Below are positions 1-7,696 of a DNA stretch of 32,757 nucleotides, piece by piece. The notes under the pieces were generated by a model. The model made no database searches. It was not told the origin of the DNA and was given only the letters and a program-made list of their open reading frames with translations. The DNA comes from Janthinobacterium sp. GTDB lineage: Bacteria > Pseudomonadota > Gammaproteobacteria > Burkholderiales > Chitinibacteraceae. Position 1 is the first letter of the stretch, and each line of letters begins with the position of its first letter. The stretch lies in assembly GCA_025360045.1 (NCBI GenBank), contig JANYCY010000010.1, positions 1 through 32,757 of the forward strand, written 5' to 3'. Made by a program: the position numbers and the translations under genes.

Positions 1-151
1 CAATTATTTAAAGATCTACAACCACCATATTCCGCAAAAAGCGCTCGGTCACACCACGCCGATTCAAGCGATGAAGGAATGGCAAAAAAACAAACCTGAA
101 TTATTTAAAAAACGGGTTTATGAACAGGCGAGACTTGACACATAATTTACA
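1..151 (+). mobile_element. Right end of an IS481-family insertion sequence (left part outside window)
   Basis: The transposase 3' end is followed by only a few bases before sequence that belongs to another gene. On the complementary strand the presumed terminus reads TGTAAATTATGTGTCA, starting TGT as IS481-family ends usually do, which puts the boundary near 151. The boundary is also where the minus-strand membrane-protein gene stops making sense. The left end and any target duplication are outside the window. Confidence 0.7.
2..145 (+). CDS. IS481-family transposase, C-terminal fragment (cut by window edge)
   Basis: The reading frame is open from the window edge to a TAA at 143-145 and encodes 47 residues. 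It contains YNHHIPQKALGHTTPIQAMK and then a tail ending KKRVYEQARLDT. The pattern YN-x-H-x-P-x-KALG-x-TP with a downstream EW is the conserved C-terminal signature of IS481/IS3-type integrase-core transposases, just after the catalytic Glu. The catalytic residues themselves are outside the window, so activity cannot be judged. The enzyme would catalyse movement of the insertion sequence whose end lies a few bases downstream. Confidence 0.8.
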   Translation, partial: NYLKIYNHHIPQKALGHTTPIQAMKEWQKNKPELFKKRVYEQARLDT

Positions 152-1011
152 CTATAGCTCAAACCATAAACAGGACTAGCGATTAGCGCATAAGCTATTG
201 AAAAAACAAAACCTGAGCCTACAATCCAAGCCAGTGATATGCCGTAACTTGTTCCATAATTTGACAAAATCTTATACCAAAAACCAAGAGTAGCTATTTT
301 TTCAAAGCGCCCTTTTTTTGCCTGAATCACATCCTGCTCAAGAGCATAAAACATTCCCTCTTCATGGCGAGCTCGTTGAGACTCCATCGCTAGCCTCAAA
401 GTTCGATAAGCTTTTTCCGCCTCTGGCCCTTCCTTCATTAAGAAATCAGACATAGGAGGAAAAATACATCCCTGAGGTATTTTTACATCATAAAAAATAG
501 GAAGCCCATAAAAAGTAGAACCACTAAAATTCAATGCCTGCCCGAATTCACGCCCAATACAATTCAAATCGCGAATATCTGAATCTTGAATAGATAGATA
601 ATGCACCAGCCTATCTCTTTCACTTCCATCATCTTCTTTACGGAGCGCCATAAAAAGATCAACCCCATTCGGCATGGAAGATTCTGAGATCTCAATTGTT
701 AAAATAGGAACATTCTGAAATCCAAAATGGGCACCTTCGAAATCAGAATTTCTCATCTCAAACCTAGCAACAATAGAATCAGAGAAAGACAAATAACTAC
801 TTTCATTTCTAGGGGCAACAAACCAATCCACCCAAGCTAACAAATCATGGAAAACTGCCGATCCAAAAATATTAGTCAAGCTGTGTAAATCTTGGGTTTC
901 AGCCGAGTCTCTACCTATGCTATCGTGGGTCAAATAGCAATCACAACGCGATAGATCTGAGTCAGAAACTTTAGCGGCCACTAATGAAGTGGGTAACTCT
1001 CCGTTCCGCAT
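118..1011 (-). pseudogene. Pentapeptide-repeat-type membrane protein, C-terminus replaced by IS481 end
   Basis: Third gene of the helicase module. The frame is open up to 1116, but the first 105 bases lie inside the upstream DUF2290-like gene. The ATG at 1011 gives 297 codons with a 41-bp overlap and is my preferred start, although no clear Shine-Dalgarno supports it. The middle has pentapeptide-like stretches (NSDFEGAHF, LNFSGSTFYGLPIF). Then comes a charged helix (EKAYRTLRLAMESQRARHEE) and one hydrophobic helix (ISLAWIVGSGFVFSIAYAL), an arrangement I know from membrane pentapeptide proteins that normally end in two or more transmembrane helices. The last ten codons, VNYVSSLACS, are read from the IS481 terminus, so the native end is lost. 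Function is unknown; membrane effector of the module is an inference. Confidence 0.6.
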
Positions 1012-1633
1012 CAGTGATCGTTGGTTCAGATGAAATATGATGTGGTTTTTTGTCGAATATGTTTTTATTTTTTCTATATGATCGAGAGTAGAAATTTCGC
1101 AGTAGAAACAAGACAAATGCGTTAGGACTCACAGGTGAATCAACAGGAATACGACAATTTTCGTACTGCCCAAGCGTTAGATGAGATTTTGGATGATCCA
1201 CATCTTTATGTGAACTTGGATCGTAGTCAAAACGAATGGGGAATCTAACCAATTTTATGGCGACCACATCACCATACAATTCATCGTTCTCATATAAATA
1301 TGGCGCATCATCAATAGACGGCAATTCAGGCGAAGGAAAATAGCACAACCTGTGTTTAGTTAAAGCCCCCGTGCCATCGAACGTATATTGGAAAATTAAT
1401 AGTCCGCCATCTGGTAACTTAATATGGTAGGCATCATTACTTTCAATTTCCTTGTATATTTCATTATATGCAATATCCCTCAGCGAAATAGAGCCCAGCG
1501 GTAACCCTCCAAATTTGATCCCGCCATCCAGAATGCTTAGTTCTTTTGGATGAAACTGCTTGACGGACAGACTGGTAAATATCAGTCTGGCATAAACGTC
1601 GTTTAACTGTTTACGAACACTTTGGGGCGTCAT
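971..1633 (-). CDS. DUF2290-like protein, partner of the helicase
   Basis: This is a 220-residue soluble protein. The pattern HLTLGQYENCRIPVDSP followed by NAFVLFLLRNFY resembles my recollection of the DUF2290 family, which often sits next to a UvrD-like helicase gene; the family name needs a profile search. The ATG at 1633 overlaps the helicase stop in an ATGA, so translation is probably coupled and the two products are likely needed together. The N-terminus (VRKQLNDVYARLIF) is predicted helical and the centre is rich in Tyr, Asp and Phe. I see no catalytic motif. It is followed by the truncated membrane-protein gene. The biochemical role is unknown. Confidence 0.7.
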   Translation of the reverse strand: MTPQSVRKQLNDVYARLIFTSLSVKQFHPKELSILDGGIKFGGLPLGSISLRDIAYNEIYKEIESNDAYHIKLPDGGLLIFQYTFDGTGALTKHRLCYFPSPELPSIDDAPYLYENDELYGDVVAIKLVRFPIRFDYDPSSHKDVDHPKSHLTLGQYENCRIPVDSPVSPNAFVLFLLRNFYSRSYRKNKNIFDKKPHHISSEPTITDAERRVTHFISGR

Positions 1634-3765
1634 TTTCTCGTCTGCGGCTTTTTCAACTTTTGGAGTTCGCTAATCATATGATCGGCATCAATATCTCCAC
1701 GCTCTACCGCTTGAAGTAGTAAGTCTCGCTGCATTTCAAGTTTTTGGTACTGTGCACGTTTAGGGCCTGATGGTGCTTTGTTGATGAGCCAGAGCTCTTG
1801 TTTCTCATCCTGCGTGGGATATCGAAACGTGAGTTTGTAATTATTGTTCCGAAGAGTATTCCACTCGTTTATCAAACCATCCATTCCTGATCCAACACCC
1901 AATATACGCACCCACGCTTTGGAGCGAGTAATCGCAGTAAACAAGCGATTTCGCATTAAGGCTGTTGCGCTTTTATTCCAACCAGAAAAAGAATCTTGGG
2001 CATTGATGATGTAAACCATACCAGCCTCGTTTCCTTTTGCTCGGAATATGCCTGTGAATGTAACACTGCCTGATTTAGAAAACACATCTGCAGATGTGCT
2101 TACGCCTGCTAACTCACTATTAATATGCCCTTCAGAAAATAATAATTGCCTCGCCGGCCCAACTTCACGTTGAGTGGTTAATGGGTTTGGATTTATCACA
2201 ACGATATCTTCAGGCCGAAGCTCTTCCTCGCCGATGTCATGAATGATGGATTTAACCAAAAAATCAGTTTGTTCTTTTGCATTATCAAAGCGATGAAATT
2301 GGATTAAATCATTAGGATCGGAATGCTCTTCAAGAAAGGGAGGAGAACTATTAGGCGTTCTTGCTAGAGTTACGGTTTCTCCACCACGAAGCGTGCCATC
2401 TTCAACTACATAGCCAACATCCAACCATAGATTATCTTGATCGAAAAACTGTACTAAACCTTTTTCTCTATAAATACCAAAACCCAAAGCGTGGGCTGTC
2501 GCAAGCAGTGGTCGAGAGTTTCGGTAGCATTTTTCTAAAATAATATCTTGCTTAGGGGTTGCCCCTTCTTCAGTATTAAGCATAACGTATGCATTGCCTG
2601 TATCGTCAGTACCGAACAATTCCTCAGGGGGAAGCACTGATGTACCTGTGAGAGATTGCAACTCATCGTAGGCATACACCAATCGCTTAGGATCTTTCAG
2701 AAAACGATAGCAAAGTTGCAAGAATTCAGGTGGCAAGTCCTGAGCCTCATCGACAAGCATAAGATCATAGATCGGGGTTGGATCAGCTTTAGCCTTTAGT
2801 GCGTGATCACATGCCCCAGAGAATTCTTTGCCGTCTCCGAAAATGCGTTTTGCACTAGAAAAATCAAGGAAATCAATTTGCTGCGTGCGGCAATACTTGT
2901 GGTAAATACCATCTCGTTCCTTTTCGCCCGGAGCCCCCCACGCGTTAAGAATATCAATATTATCCCAATCAGGCTCCATCCCTGTCTGTTCGATTGTAAA
3001 GTTGTTAATGAGGCGCCTAAATTGTTCTTTAAGAGAACGGGTATTGAACGTGACTGCAATCCTCCAATCAGGATTCTGTGCATGTAGATATGCAACTTTC
3101 AATGCTAGAACAATTGTTTTCCCTGACCCAGCAAGCCCACGAATTCGCTGTACCCCCTCAACAGTTTCAATTACAGCTTGAGATTGGTGTTGATCAAGAT
3201 TAGCAATAGATTCCTCTATCCGCTTAAGTCGTGCTCCGCGCGAGTGTGGTTTTTGCGGCTCACGCTTAAGTTTGCCAGCTCGAATGGATGTGACAACTTG
3301 AACTGCGGCCAAAAGCTGCATGAAAACTTCAGCATCGCACGGCCAATTAAACCCTCTAATGATCTCATCTAATGAACTCTTATTTGCAATGAAATAAGGG
3401 TCTTCGACATTAGGAAGTGTTTGCTTTGCAGGTGCATAAGTGACGACTCTAATCTCAAACTTTAAATTACGGCGCTCCTTCAGTCCTGGGTAAGGTTTGA
3501 GACGAACATCTAACATTGATGCAATTTCGTCTTGGCGAGCTTGAAAATCGCCAACCTCCGTCCCTTCAACCAAATCAAAGCCGACTAAACCTGCCATGTC
3601 TGAGACGAAAAGTGCATCGAATTTCATTGGTCCAGTTGGTGATCCTATTACTGGGTAGCCAAGGTATAAGTAACCAGTGAGACCCTCAATTGAGGAAAGC
3701 ACATCGGCTAGAGATTTTGATGATTCCGGCTTCTCTCTTGCCGTACCCCAAATGACATTAATCAT
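1630..3765 (-). CDS. SF1 (UvrD/Rep-like) DNA helicase with N-terminal extension
   Basis: A 711-residue ATP-dependent helicase. Visible motifs in order: Q-motif LDQHQSQAVI (190-199), Walker A GLAGSGKT (210-217), Walker B LMLVDEAQD (335-343), motif III VYAYDELQSL (363-372), motif IV region CYRNSRPLL (413-421), motif V region FTGIFRAKGNEAG (570-582) and motif VI RNRLFTAITRSK (605-616). All key residues are present, so it should hydrolyse ATP and translocate on nucleic acid. The first 180 residues precede the helicase core. They contain FDALFVSDMAGLVGFDLVEG, which has the strand-strand look of a PD-(D/E)XK or NERD-like fold but without an obvious ExK, so that assignment is weak. The ATG at 3765 is preceded by a GGGATGAG stretch. 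It is the first gene of the module, coupled to the DUF2290-like gene by ATGA. A defence role is inferred from the partner and the IS-rich setting. Confidence 0.85.
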   Translation of the reverse strand: MINVIWGTAREKPESSKSLADVLSSIEGLTGYLYLGYPVIGSPTGPMKFDALFVSDMAGLVGFDLVEGTEVGDFQARQDEIASMLDVRLKPYPGLKERRNLKFEIRVVTYAPAKQTLPNVEDPYFIANKSSLDEIIRGFNWPCDAEVFMQLLAAVQVVTSIRAGKLKREPQKPHSRGARLKRIEESIANLDQHQSQAVIETVEGVQRIRGLAGSGKTIVLALKVAYLHAQNPDWRIAVTFNTRSLKEQFRRLINNFTIEQTGMEPDWDNIDILNAWGAPGEKERDGIYHKYCRTQQIDFLDFSSAKRIFGDGKEFSGACDHALKAKADPTPIYDLMLVDEAQDLPPEFLQLCYRFLKDPKRLVYAYDELQSLTGTSVLPPEELFGTDDTGNAYVMLNTEEGATPKQDIILEKCYRNSRPLLATAHALGFGIYREKGLVQFFDQDNLWLDVGYVVEDGTLRGGETVTLARTPNSSPPFLEEHSDPNDLIQFHRFDNAKEQTDFLVKSIIHDIGEEELRPEDIVVINPNPLTTQREVGPARQLLFSEGHINSELAGVSTSADVFSKSGSVTFTGIFRAKGNEAGMVYIINAQDSFSGWNKSATALMRNRLFTAITRSKAWVRILGVGSGMDGLINEWNTLRNNNYKLTFRYPTQDEKQELWLINKAPSGPKRAQYQKLEMQRDLLLQAVERGDIDADHMISELQKLKKPQTRK

Positions 3766-3904
3766 GCTGTTTTCTCATCCCGTAACTACAATCGCTATTT
3801 TCAAATATTTGGTAATGCTACAGATCAACGGAAAGCAACGCCATACCAAATAAACTATATCCTGCCCAAGTACGCCGAAGATTTGTTGTGCTAGCTAATA
3901 AGCG

Positions 3905-3950
3905 GTAGATGAATATTCTAGTTGGCATGCGATATAATTTATTCATCTAC
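3905..3950. other. Perfect 11-bp inverted repeat with 24-nt spacer
   Basis: GTAGATGAATA (3905-3915) is repeated as its exact reverse complement TATTCATCTAC (3940-3950). It lies between the helicase module's upstream region and the 3' end of the IS4-family transposase gene. It could be a hairpin ending transposase transcription, a subterminal IS structure or an operator for the helicase module. No T-tract follows on the minus strand, so a classical intrinsic terminator is not supported. Confidence 0.5.
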
Positions 3951-3971
3951 AGCAAGATCAATCTTACAAAT

Positions 3972-5231
3972 TTAGCACGCTTTGTGACTCAAATGTTTAT
4001 GTGGTTTGTGCGATGATTTCCTCGGTTTAGATAGCCCCTGCTGATGGCGATAGGTATGGCTAGTTATTAGCGATAACGCATCCTTGAGAATATGGATTGC
4101 ATTTAGGGTTAGTAGCAGCGCTGGAAGTACCCGCTTTAAAATAGTATGAGCATAGGAGTGATTAATTCTACGTCCTTCTGGTAGTGGTTCTTTCGCAATA
4201 GCAGCAAGACAAGCCAAGGCTTGTAAGTTATCGCACAACACCTTAGCAGCAAAATCCTGCATTACGGCTAATTGAGTCAGGCCAGACACATGCTCTAGGC
4301 TCAGGCGATGCTTTAATCTCTTGAAAGCCTCCTCAATCCGCCAGCGTTGATGATAAAGCTCACCAAAATCGGTACAGGGAAATGCATTTGTATCCAGTAA
4401 GTTAGTCATCAACACGCGAGCGTCACCATCGGGTGTAACGATACGCACGAGACGAACCTCTTGTGATTCGGCGGGGCAGCCGTAATCAACGACATCTTTG
4501 TGGTTGGGTGCATTCAGCCTGACAACTGCTTCTGCATTACCAGAGCGTATAAAGTCGCGTACGCAGTTAAAACCGCCTTTATCAGCGCGGTCTACTCTCA
4601 TGCAAAAATGAACTCCTGCTTGATTTAACGCTGCGACCAACCATCTAGCTTGATAGCCGCGATCAAGCAAGAGAACATCGTCAACACTCAGTTTTTCCAA
4701 ATGTTCAAACAGCATTTGACGCTCACCCACGCTAACATCGTAGAGTGTCGCAGCCAACGTCATTTCTACGCCAGGTAGAAACAATGCAAATGCGTTTTGC
4801 TCAGTAGTGGCTGCTCGGGGTACATGACTTGCTCGTAAGCCGAAGCGCAGATTGGAAGCGTCTGCAGCAACCAATCGCAAACCACGCCATCTAGGAACAA
4901 GACCTGCCGCATCAACTTGCCGAATAAACCAATCATTGAGTTTAGGAATGGCTGCACCAGACAACTTAGCTCGTGCTTGAGCGAAAGCTTGTTCGGAAAC
5001 GTGATGAACTAACTGAGCTTGCTGTCGGAGATGCGCAAAAAATTGATCTAATTCGGCTCGTACGCTCATGCGCATGCCGCTAACCATGACAGCAATCAAG
5101 CTAGGCAACGGTAGCTTTCCGCCTTTTCGGGTGAATGCTGTTGGGTATTCTGTATGCCGTGCGGCTTCTCGAAATGCATCGGATTGCAAGTGTTCCGCAA
5201 AGATGCGGAACAATTCAATATGACAAGACAT
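3972..5231 (-). CDS. IS4-family DDE transposase
   Basis: A 419-residue transposase, apparently intact. First catalytic Asp is in LVAADAS, the second in VLLLDRGY, and the catalytic Glu lies in the IS4 signature YHQRWRIEEAFKRLK, which fits Y-(2)-R-(3)-E-(6)-K exactly. The frame extends to a TTG at 5258, but the ATG at 5231 (MSCHIELFRIF) is the more likely start because family proteins begin at about this point; the Shine-Dalgarno (GAG, 7 nt upstream) is weak. The C-terminus is Lys/His rich (SSHKPHKHLSHKAC). A 7-bp hairpin sits just upstream of the gene, as in IS elements that shield the transposase from outside transcription. The exact IS name is not recognised. Confidence 0.9.
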   Translation of the reverse strand: MSCHIELFRIFAEHLQSDAFREAARHTEYPTAFTRKGGKLPLPSLIAVMVSGMRMSVRAELDQFFAHLRQQAQLVHHVSEQAFAQARAKLSGAAIPKLNDWFIRQVDAAGLVPRWRGLRLVAADASNLRFGLRASHVPRAATTEQNAFALFLPGVEMTLAATLYDVSVGERQMLFEHLEKLSVDDVLLLDRGYQARWLVAALNQAGVHFCMRVDRADKGGFNCVRDFIRSGNAEAVVRLNAPNHKDVVDYGCPAESQEVRLVRIVTPDGDARVLMTNLLDTNAFPCTDFGELYHQRWRIEEAFKRLKHRLSLEHVSGLTQLAVMQDFAAKVLCDNLQALACLAAIAKEPLPEGRRINHSYAHTILKRVLPALLLTLNAIHILKDALSLITSHTYRHQQGLSKPRKSSHKPHKHLSHKAC

Positions 5232-5290
5232 ATGGTTTCTCAGATTGGGTTTCCCCAAGCTCTTTGAGGTTCAAAGGGCGAGAGAAAGCG

Positions 5291-5309
5291 CAAGCGCAAA
5301 AAGCGCTTG
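5291..5309. other. Hairpin upstream of the IS4 transposase
   Basis: CAAGCGC and GCGCTTG form a perfect 7-bp stem around a five-A loop, about 60 nt upstream of the transposase ATG on the minus strand. In IS10 and IS50, hairpins at this position sequester the transposase start when transcription enters from outside. The same role here is an inference. Confidence 0.45.
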
Positions 5310-5364
5310 ACAGCCAAATCTAGAAAAGCCAACATGTCTGTGACACTCTGCCAAGAATTGTCAT

Positions 5365-5413
5365 CAGACCCCTGAGTCGTTCAGCGTCAACTGATCGATA
5401 GTTCAGGGGTTTG
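5365..5413. terminator. Nested hairpin, possible terminator or IS boundary structure
   Basis: CAGACCCCTGA (5365-5375) pairs with TCAGGGGTTTG (5403-5413) over 11 positions with one G-T pair. Inside the loop TCAG and CTGA can form a second small stem. On the plus strand the structure is followed by TCTTTTC, a poor T-tract. It lies between the IS4 transposase gene and the downstream end of the helix-turn-helix gene. Confidence 0.4.
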
Positions 5414-5480
5414 TCTTTTCTGCTCTCGCAAAACTAAATAATCGTTCTGTCGGGTCGTGTTTGAATTACATCTAGCTCCC

Positions 5481-5687
5481 CTACGTAGATTCAGGCAAAT
5501 TATTTGCGGGCTGACTAGGATTTGCCTGTTCAGCAAGCCAGCGCTCTACTTCTGGGCGCAGAAACAATCGCCTTCGCCCAACTCGGAACGAAGGCGGCAT
5601 AGCCAGACCCAAACTCAGCCTGTTGCGAGCAGTGTGCTCGGAAATCCGGAGAATCCTGCTAACCTCGGCAACAGTCATTGTTTCCAC
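5481..5687 (-). CDS. Excisionase/AlpA-type helix-turn-helix DNA-binding protein
   Basis: A 68-residue protein. MTVAEVSRILRISEHTARNRL is followed by a wing-like SFRVGRRRLFLRPEVERWLAEQ, the layout of MerR-like HTH_17 proteins that include phage excisionases and AlpA-type activators. The start is probably the GTG at 5687 because AAGGA lies 7 nt upstream; an in-frame ATG three codons later is the alternative. The C-terminal 15 residues are Pro/Asn rich and look disordered. Such proteins usually act as directionality factors or small regulators in mobile elements. No integrase is visible in the window, so this may be an orphan regulator of the divergent neighbour. Confidence 0.75.
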   Translation of the reverse strand: METMTVAEVSRILRISEHTARNRLSLGLAMPPSFRVGRRRLFLRPEVERWLAEQANPSQPANNLPEST

Positions 5688-5838
5688 TATTTATTCCTTC
5701 TATGTCCTTCAATATCCCAGCTCATCATGCTATTTAGTTGTCTTAGCCTTTGCTACTGCGAAAAATGGACATTTGATTATTTTGCCGCTCTATATTGAAG
5801 ATAAGACCATCCTCACCAAGTTTACGAACAGGGGCGTT

Positions 5839-6756
5839 GTGTATGGCCTGCGTTTCATCAAGGCGGTAGCGTCCGCAGGCGCTGTTACTCCCGCACTAGC
5901 TCTGCGGTTAATCCGTTGCTACTTACGGCCACTGGCGTCTTCTGAAGGCCGTGCTGCCTTTGATAAGAAAAAGAAAGCCAGTTGGGACAATATTTATTTT
6001 TTGTACTCCGAGCTTGGCTTTTGTTCTGAGAATGATGACAATCTCTGGCAGATAGCGTGTGCCGTAAAGCTTGTGCACTCCCATACTAAACAGCCACCTC
6101 GGGACTTGAAGTTCGCTCCAATTGAAGTGAATACTTTTATTCAGCACTGCGGTTTTGTGCACCTTTCTATACCAGAGATTCGGCACCCCAAGAAGCACCG
6201 AGGCATAGATCCTCTGCAATTTTGCGAGTTGTGCTGGCGCCAGCCCCTATCAGGTAGAAAATTGTGTGGGCATCATGCGCCGAGCGATCCTCTGACATTC
6301 GAAAATGATAAGCGCACGGCTGCTGCACGTTACAAAGAAGGGCTAAGGCAGAAAGAATTACTAGAAAAAACCATTAACCAAATTCTTACGCGTGAAACGA
6401 TTAAATTTCACGAAAGCAATTTTCAAGATCAAATGCTATTTCCTAAGCAAGATATTGCAGCATGGCTCGCGGAACGACGTCCGGCGGTTTGGTTAGCGCT
6501 TGGATGTGGGCAGTACGACTTAACAGATGAAAATGCGATCAAAATATTGCTGGATTTTTTACACAATCCAGAAGGCCTGCCAGTTCAGGCAAAAGCACTA
6601 TATTCAACCATCAACATACATATTCAGGCTCACCCAGCATTGATCTGGCCAATGCTTGTCAGAGCTGAGGGCTGGTATCAGAGTCGTGAGCTTATGACTA
6701 AAAAGAGAGGAGGTAAACGCCTCGGAGCAGGTAGACCGAAGGAAGTAAAAACCTGA
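5839..6756 (+). CDS. Unknown protein with Cys/His cluster and basic AT-hook-like tail
   Basis: The frame is open from 5623, but its first part overlaps the 5' end of the divergent helix-turn-helix gene and contains no other ATG. A GTG at 5839 with AGGGG 4 nt upstream gives 305 residues; TTG codons near 5775 are alternatives, so the start is uncertain. Around the middle, CELCWRQPLSGRKLCGHHAP forms a Cys-x2-Cys...Cys-x-His-His pattern typical of a small zinc-binding knuckle. The C-terminus KKRGGKRLGAGRPKEVKT has the Gly-Arg-Pro core of an AT-hook, suggesting nucleic-acid contact. I do not recognise the family. Its position beside an excisionase-type gene and two IS elements suggests mobile-element cargo. 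Confidence 0.6.
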   Translation: MYGLRFIKAVASAGAVTPALALRLIRCYLRPLASSEGRAAFDKKKKASWDNIYFLYSELGFCSENDDNLWQIACAVKLVHSHTKQPPRDLKFAPIEVNTFIQHCGFVHLSIPEIRHPKKHRGIDPLQFCELCWRQPLSGRKLCGHHAPSDPLTFENDKRTAAARYKEGLRQKELLEKTINQILTRETIKFHESNFQDQMLFPKQDIAAWLAERRPAVWLALGCGQYDLTDENAIKILLDFLHNPEGLPVQAKALYSTINIHIQAHPALIWPMLVRAEGWYQSRELMTKKRGGKRLGAGRPKEVKT

Positions 6757-6811
6757 CCTATCCAAATTCAGAATTGTTTGAATATCACGAAGTTAAGCAA
6801 CTAATCAGCTA

Positions 6812-7597
6812 CTAACCCTTAGCTTGGGTGGATTGGGCAACAAACCCCTCCCTCGGGTTATTACAATCATTGAAACATAGGTATTTCACAAAACACTTAC
6901 TAAACTCCGAAGACACGGCCAATATTGATGACCCTACAATAACAATATCTTTATATTCTTCTTGGGTGCCAATATCAACAACATCAACTTTACGCTCAAC
7001 AACAGAATCCCGCACTTCCAAACAAAGGTTAGTACCTCCAACCATTAACCTATCGACCCAAGATTTATAAATTAATAACGTATCAGGATGAATTTTTACA
7101 GCCCCTAGAATAGAAGAAGCAACCCAATCGTCATTATTTTCGCATTCAAATTCAATATTATTATTGTAAATTGAAACATTACTTACACTAACGCCATCAA
7201 TCGTCAGTCCAGTGCCTTTTGCAAATCTACAACGACTGATTTCAACACAATAACCATCTCGTATGTTTTCAACGCTTACTGAATTTCTAAATGTACAACC
7301 TACAAAACAGATCCCTTTAAGCTCGCGTTTGCAATCTATTTTGAAAAAATCAAAATCAACACAAATCAAGTATAAAATCTTTTTATGAGTAATTGCATCC
7401 TCGATCAATGCTGTCAACTTACTCAAATCAAATTTAATTGAATACCCCACAAAAACGGTATAACGATCTGGATCTCCTTTCGGCTTAAAATTCAAAAGAT
7501 CCCGATCAATAACCTCATCGTCTTCAACAGACTTATTTTTCTTTGCTCGAAGGCTAATTCTTTCTTTAATATTTTTAATATTATCTATTTTTTTCAT
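6812..7597 (-). CDS. Hypothetical beta-helix/pentapeptide-like protein
   Basis: A 261-residue protein from an AT-rich gene (Asn, Lys, Ile and Asp rich) that differs in composition from the downstream rubredoxin reductase gene. The N-terminal 35 residues are charged and probably coiled. From about residue 55 short alternating hydrophobic stretches recur (ICVDFDFFKIDC, ICFVGCTFRNSV, VEISRCRFAKGT, LTIDGVSVSNVSIYNNN), as in right-handed beta-helices. No signal peptide, membrane segment or catalytic motif is seen. The ATG at 7597 lacks a good Shine-Dalgarno. It is the last accessory gene before the core chromosome resumes. Function unknown. Confidence 0.6.
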   Translation of the reverse strand: MKKIDNIKNIKERISLRAKKNKSVEDDEVIDRDLLNFKPKGDPDRYTVFVGYSIKFDLSKLTALIEDAITHKKILYLICVDFDFFKIDCKRELKGICFVGCTFRNSVSVENIRDGYCVEISRCRFAKGTGLTIDGVSVSNVSIYNNNIEFECENNDDWVASSILGAVKIHPDTLLIYKSWVDRLMVGGTNLCLEVRDSVVERKVDVVDIGTQEEYKDIVIVGSSILAVSSEFSKCFVKYLCFNDCNNPREGFVAQSTQAKG

Positions 7598-7696
7598 TGT
7601 TTTATATTTAGAAAATTAAAAGCCCCTTTAGCCAAGAAGCACTCTGAACAAAAGCACCACCGGCCAAAGCCCCTCGATCAATATTACTCTTGGATC

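Larger units (their letters stand above)
3951..5309 (-). mobile_element. IS4-family insertion sequence (ends not resolved)
   Basis: The element is defined by its intact transposase gene. I searched both flanks by eye for matching terminal inverted repeats and a target duplication and found none convincing, so the limits given are approximate (transposase gene plus the hairpin just upstream). It separates the helicase module from the helix-turn-helix gene. Confidence 0.5.

Noticed and set aside
2796-3095. Frames of 94-99 codons on both strands within the helicase gene
   Set aside because: They are shadows of the helicase coding sequence, which has all its motifs in the main frame.
3780-5460. 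Terminal inverted repeats of the IS4 element
   Set aside because: Only short shared words were found by eye in the two flanks, none long enough to call.
5623-5838. Extension of the unknown plus-strand gene back to the ATG at 5623
   Set aside because: It would overlap the 5' end of the divergent helix-turn-helix gene, and the added segment looks unlike a conserved N-terminus.
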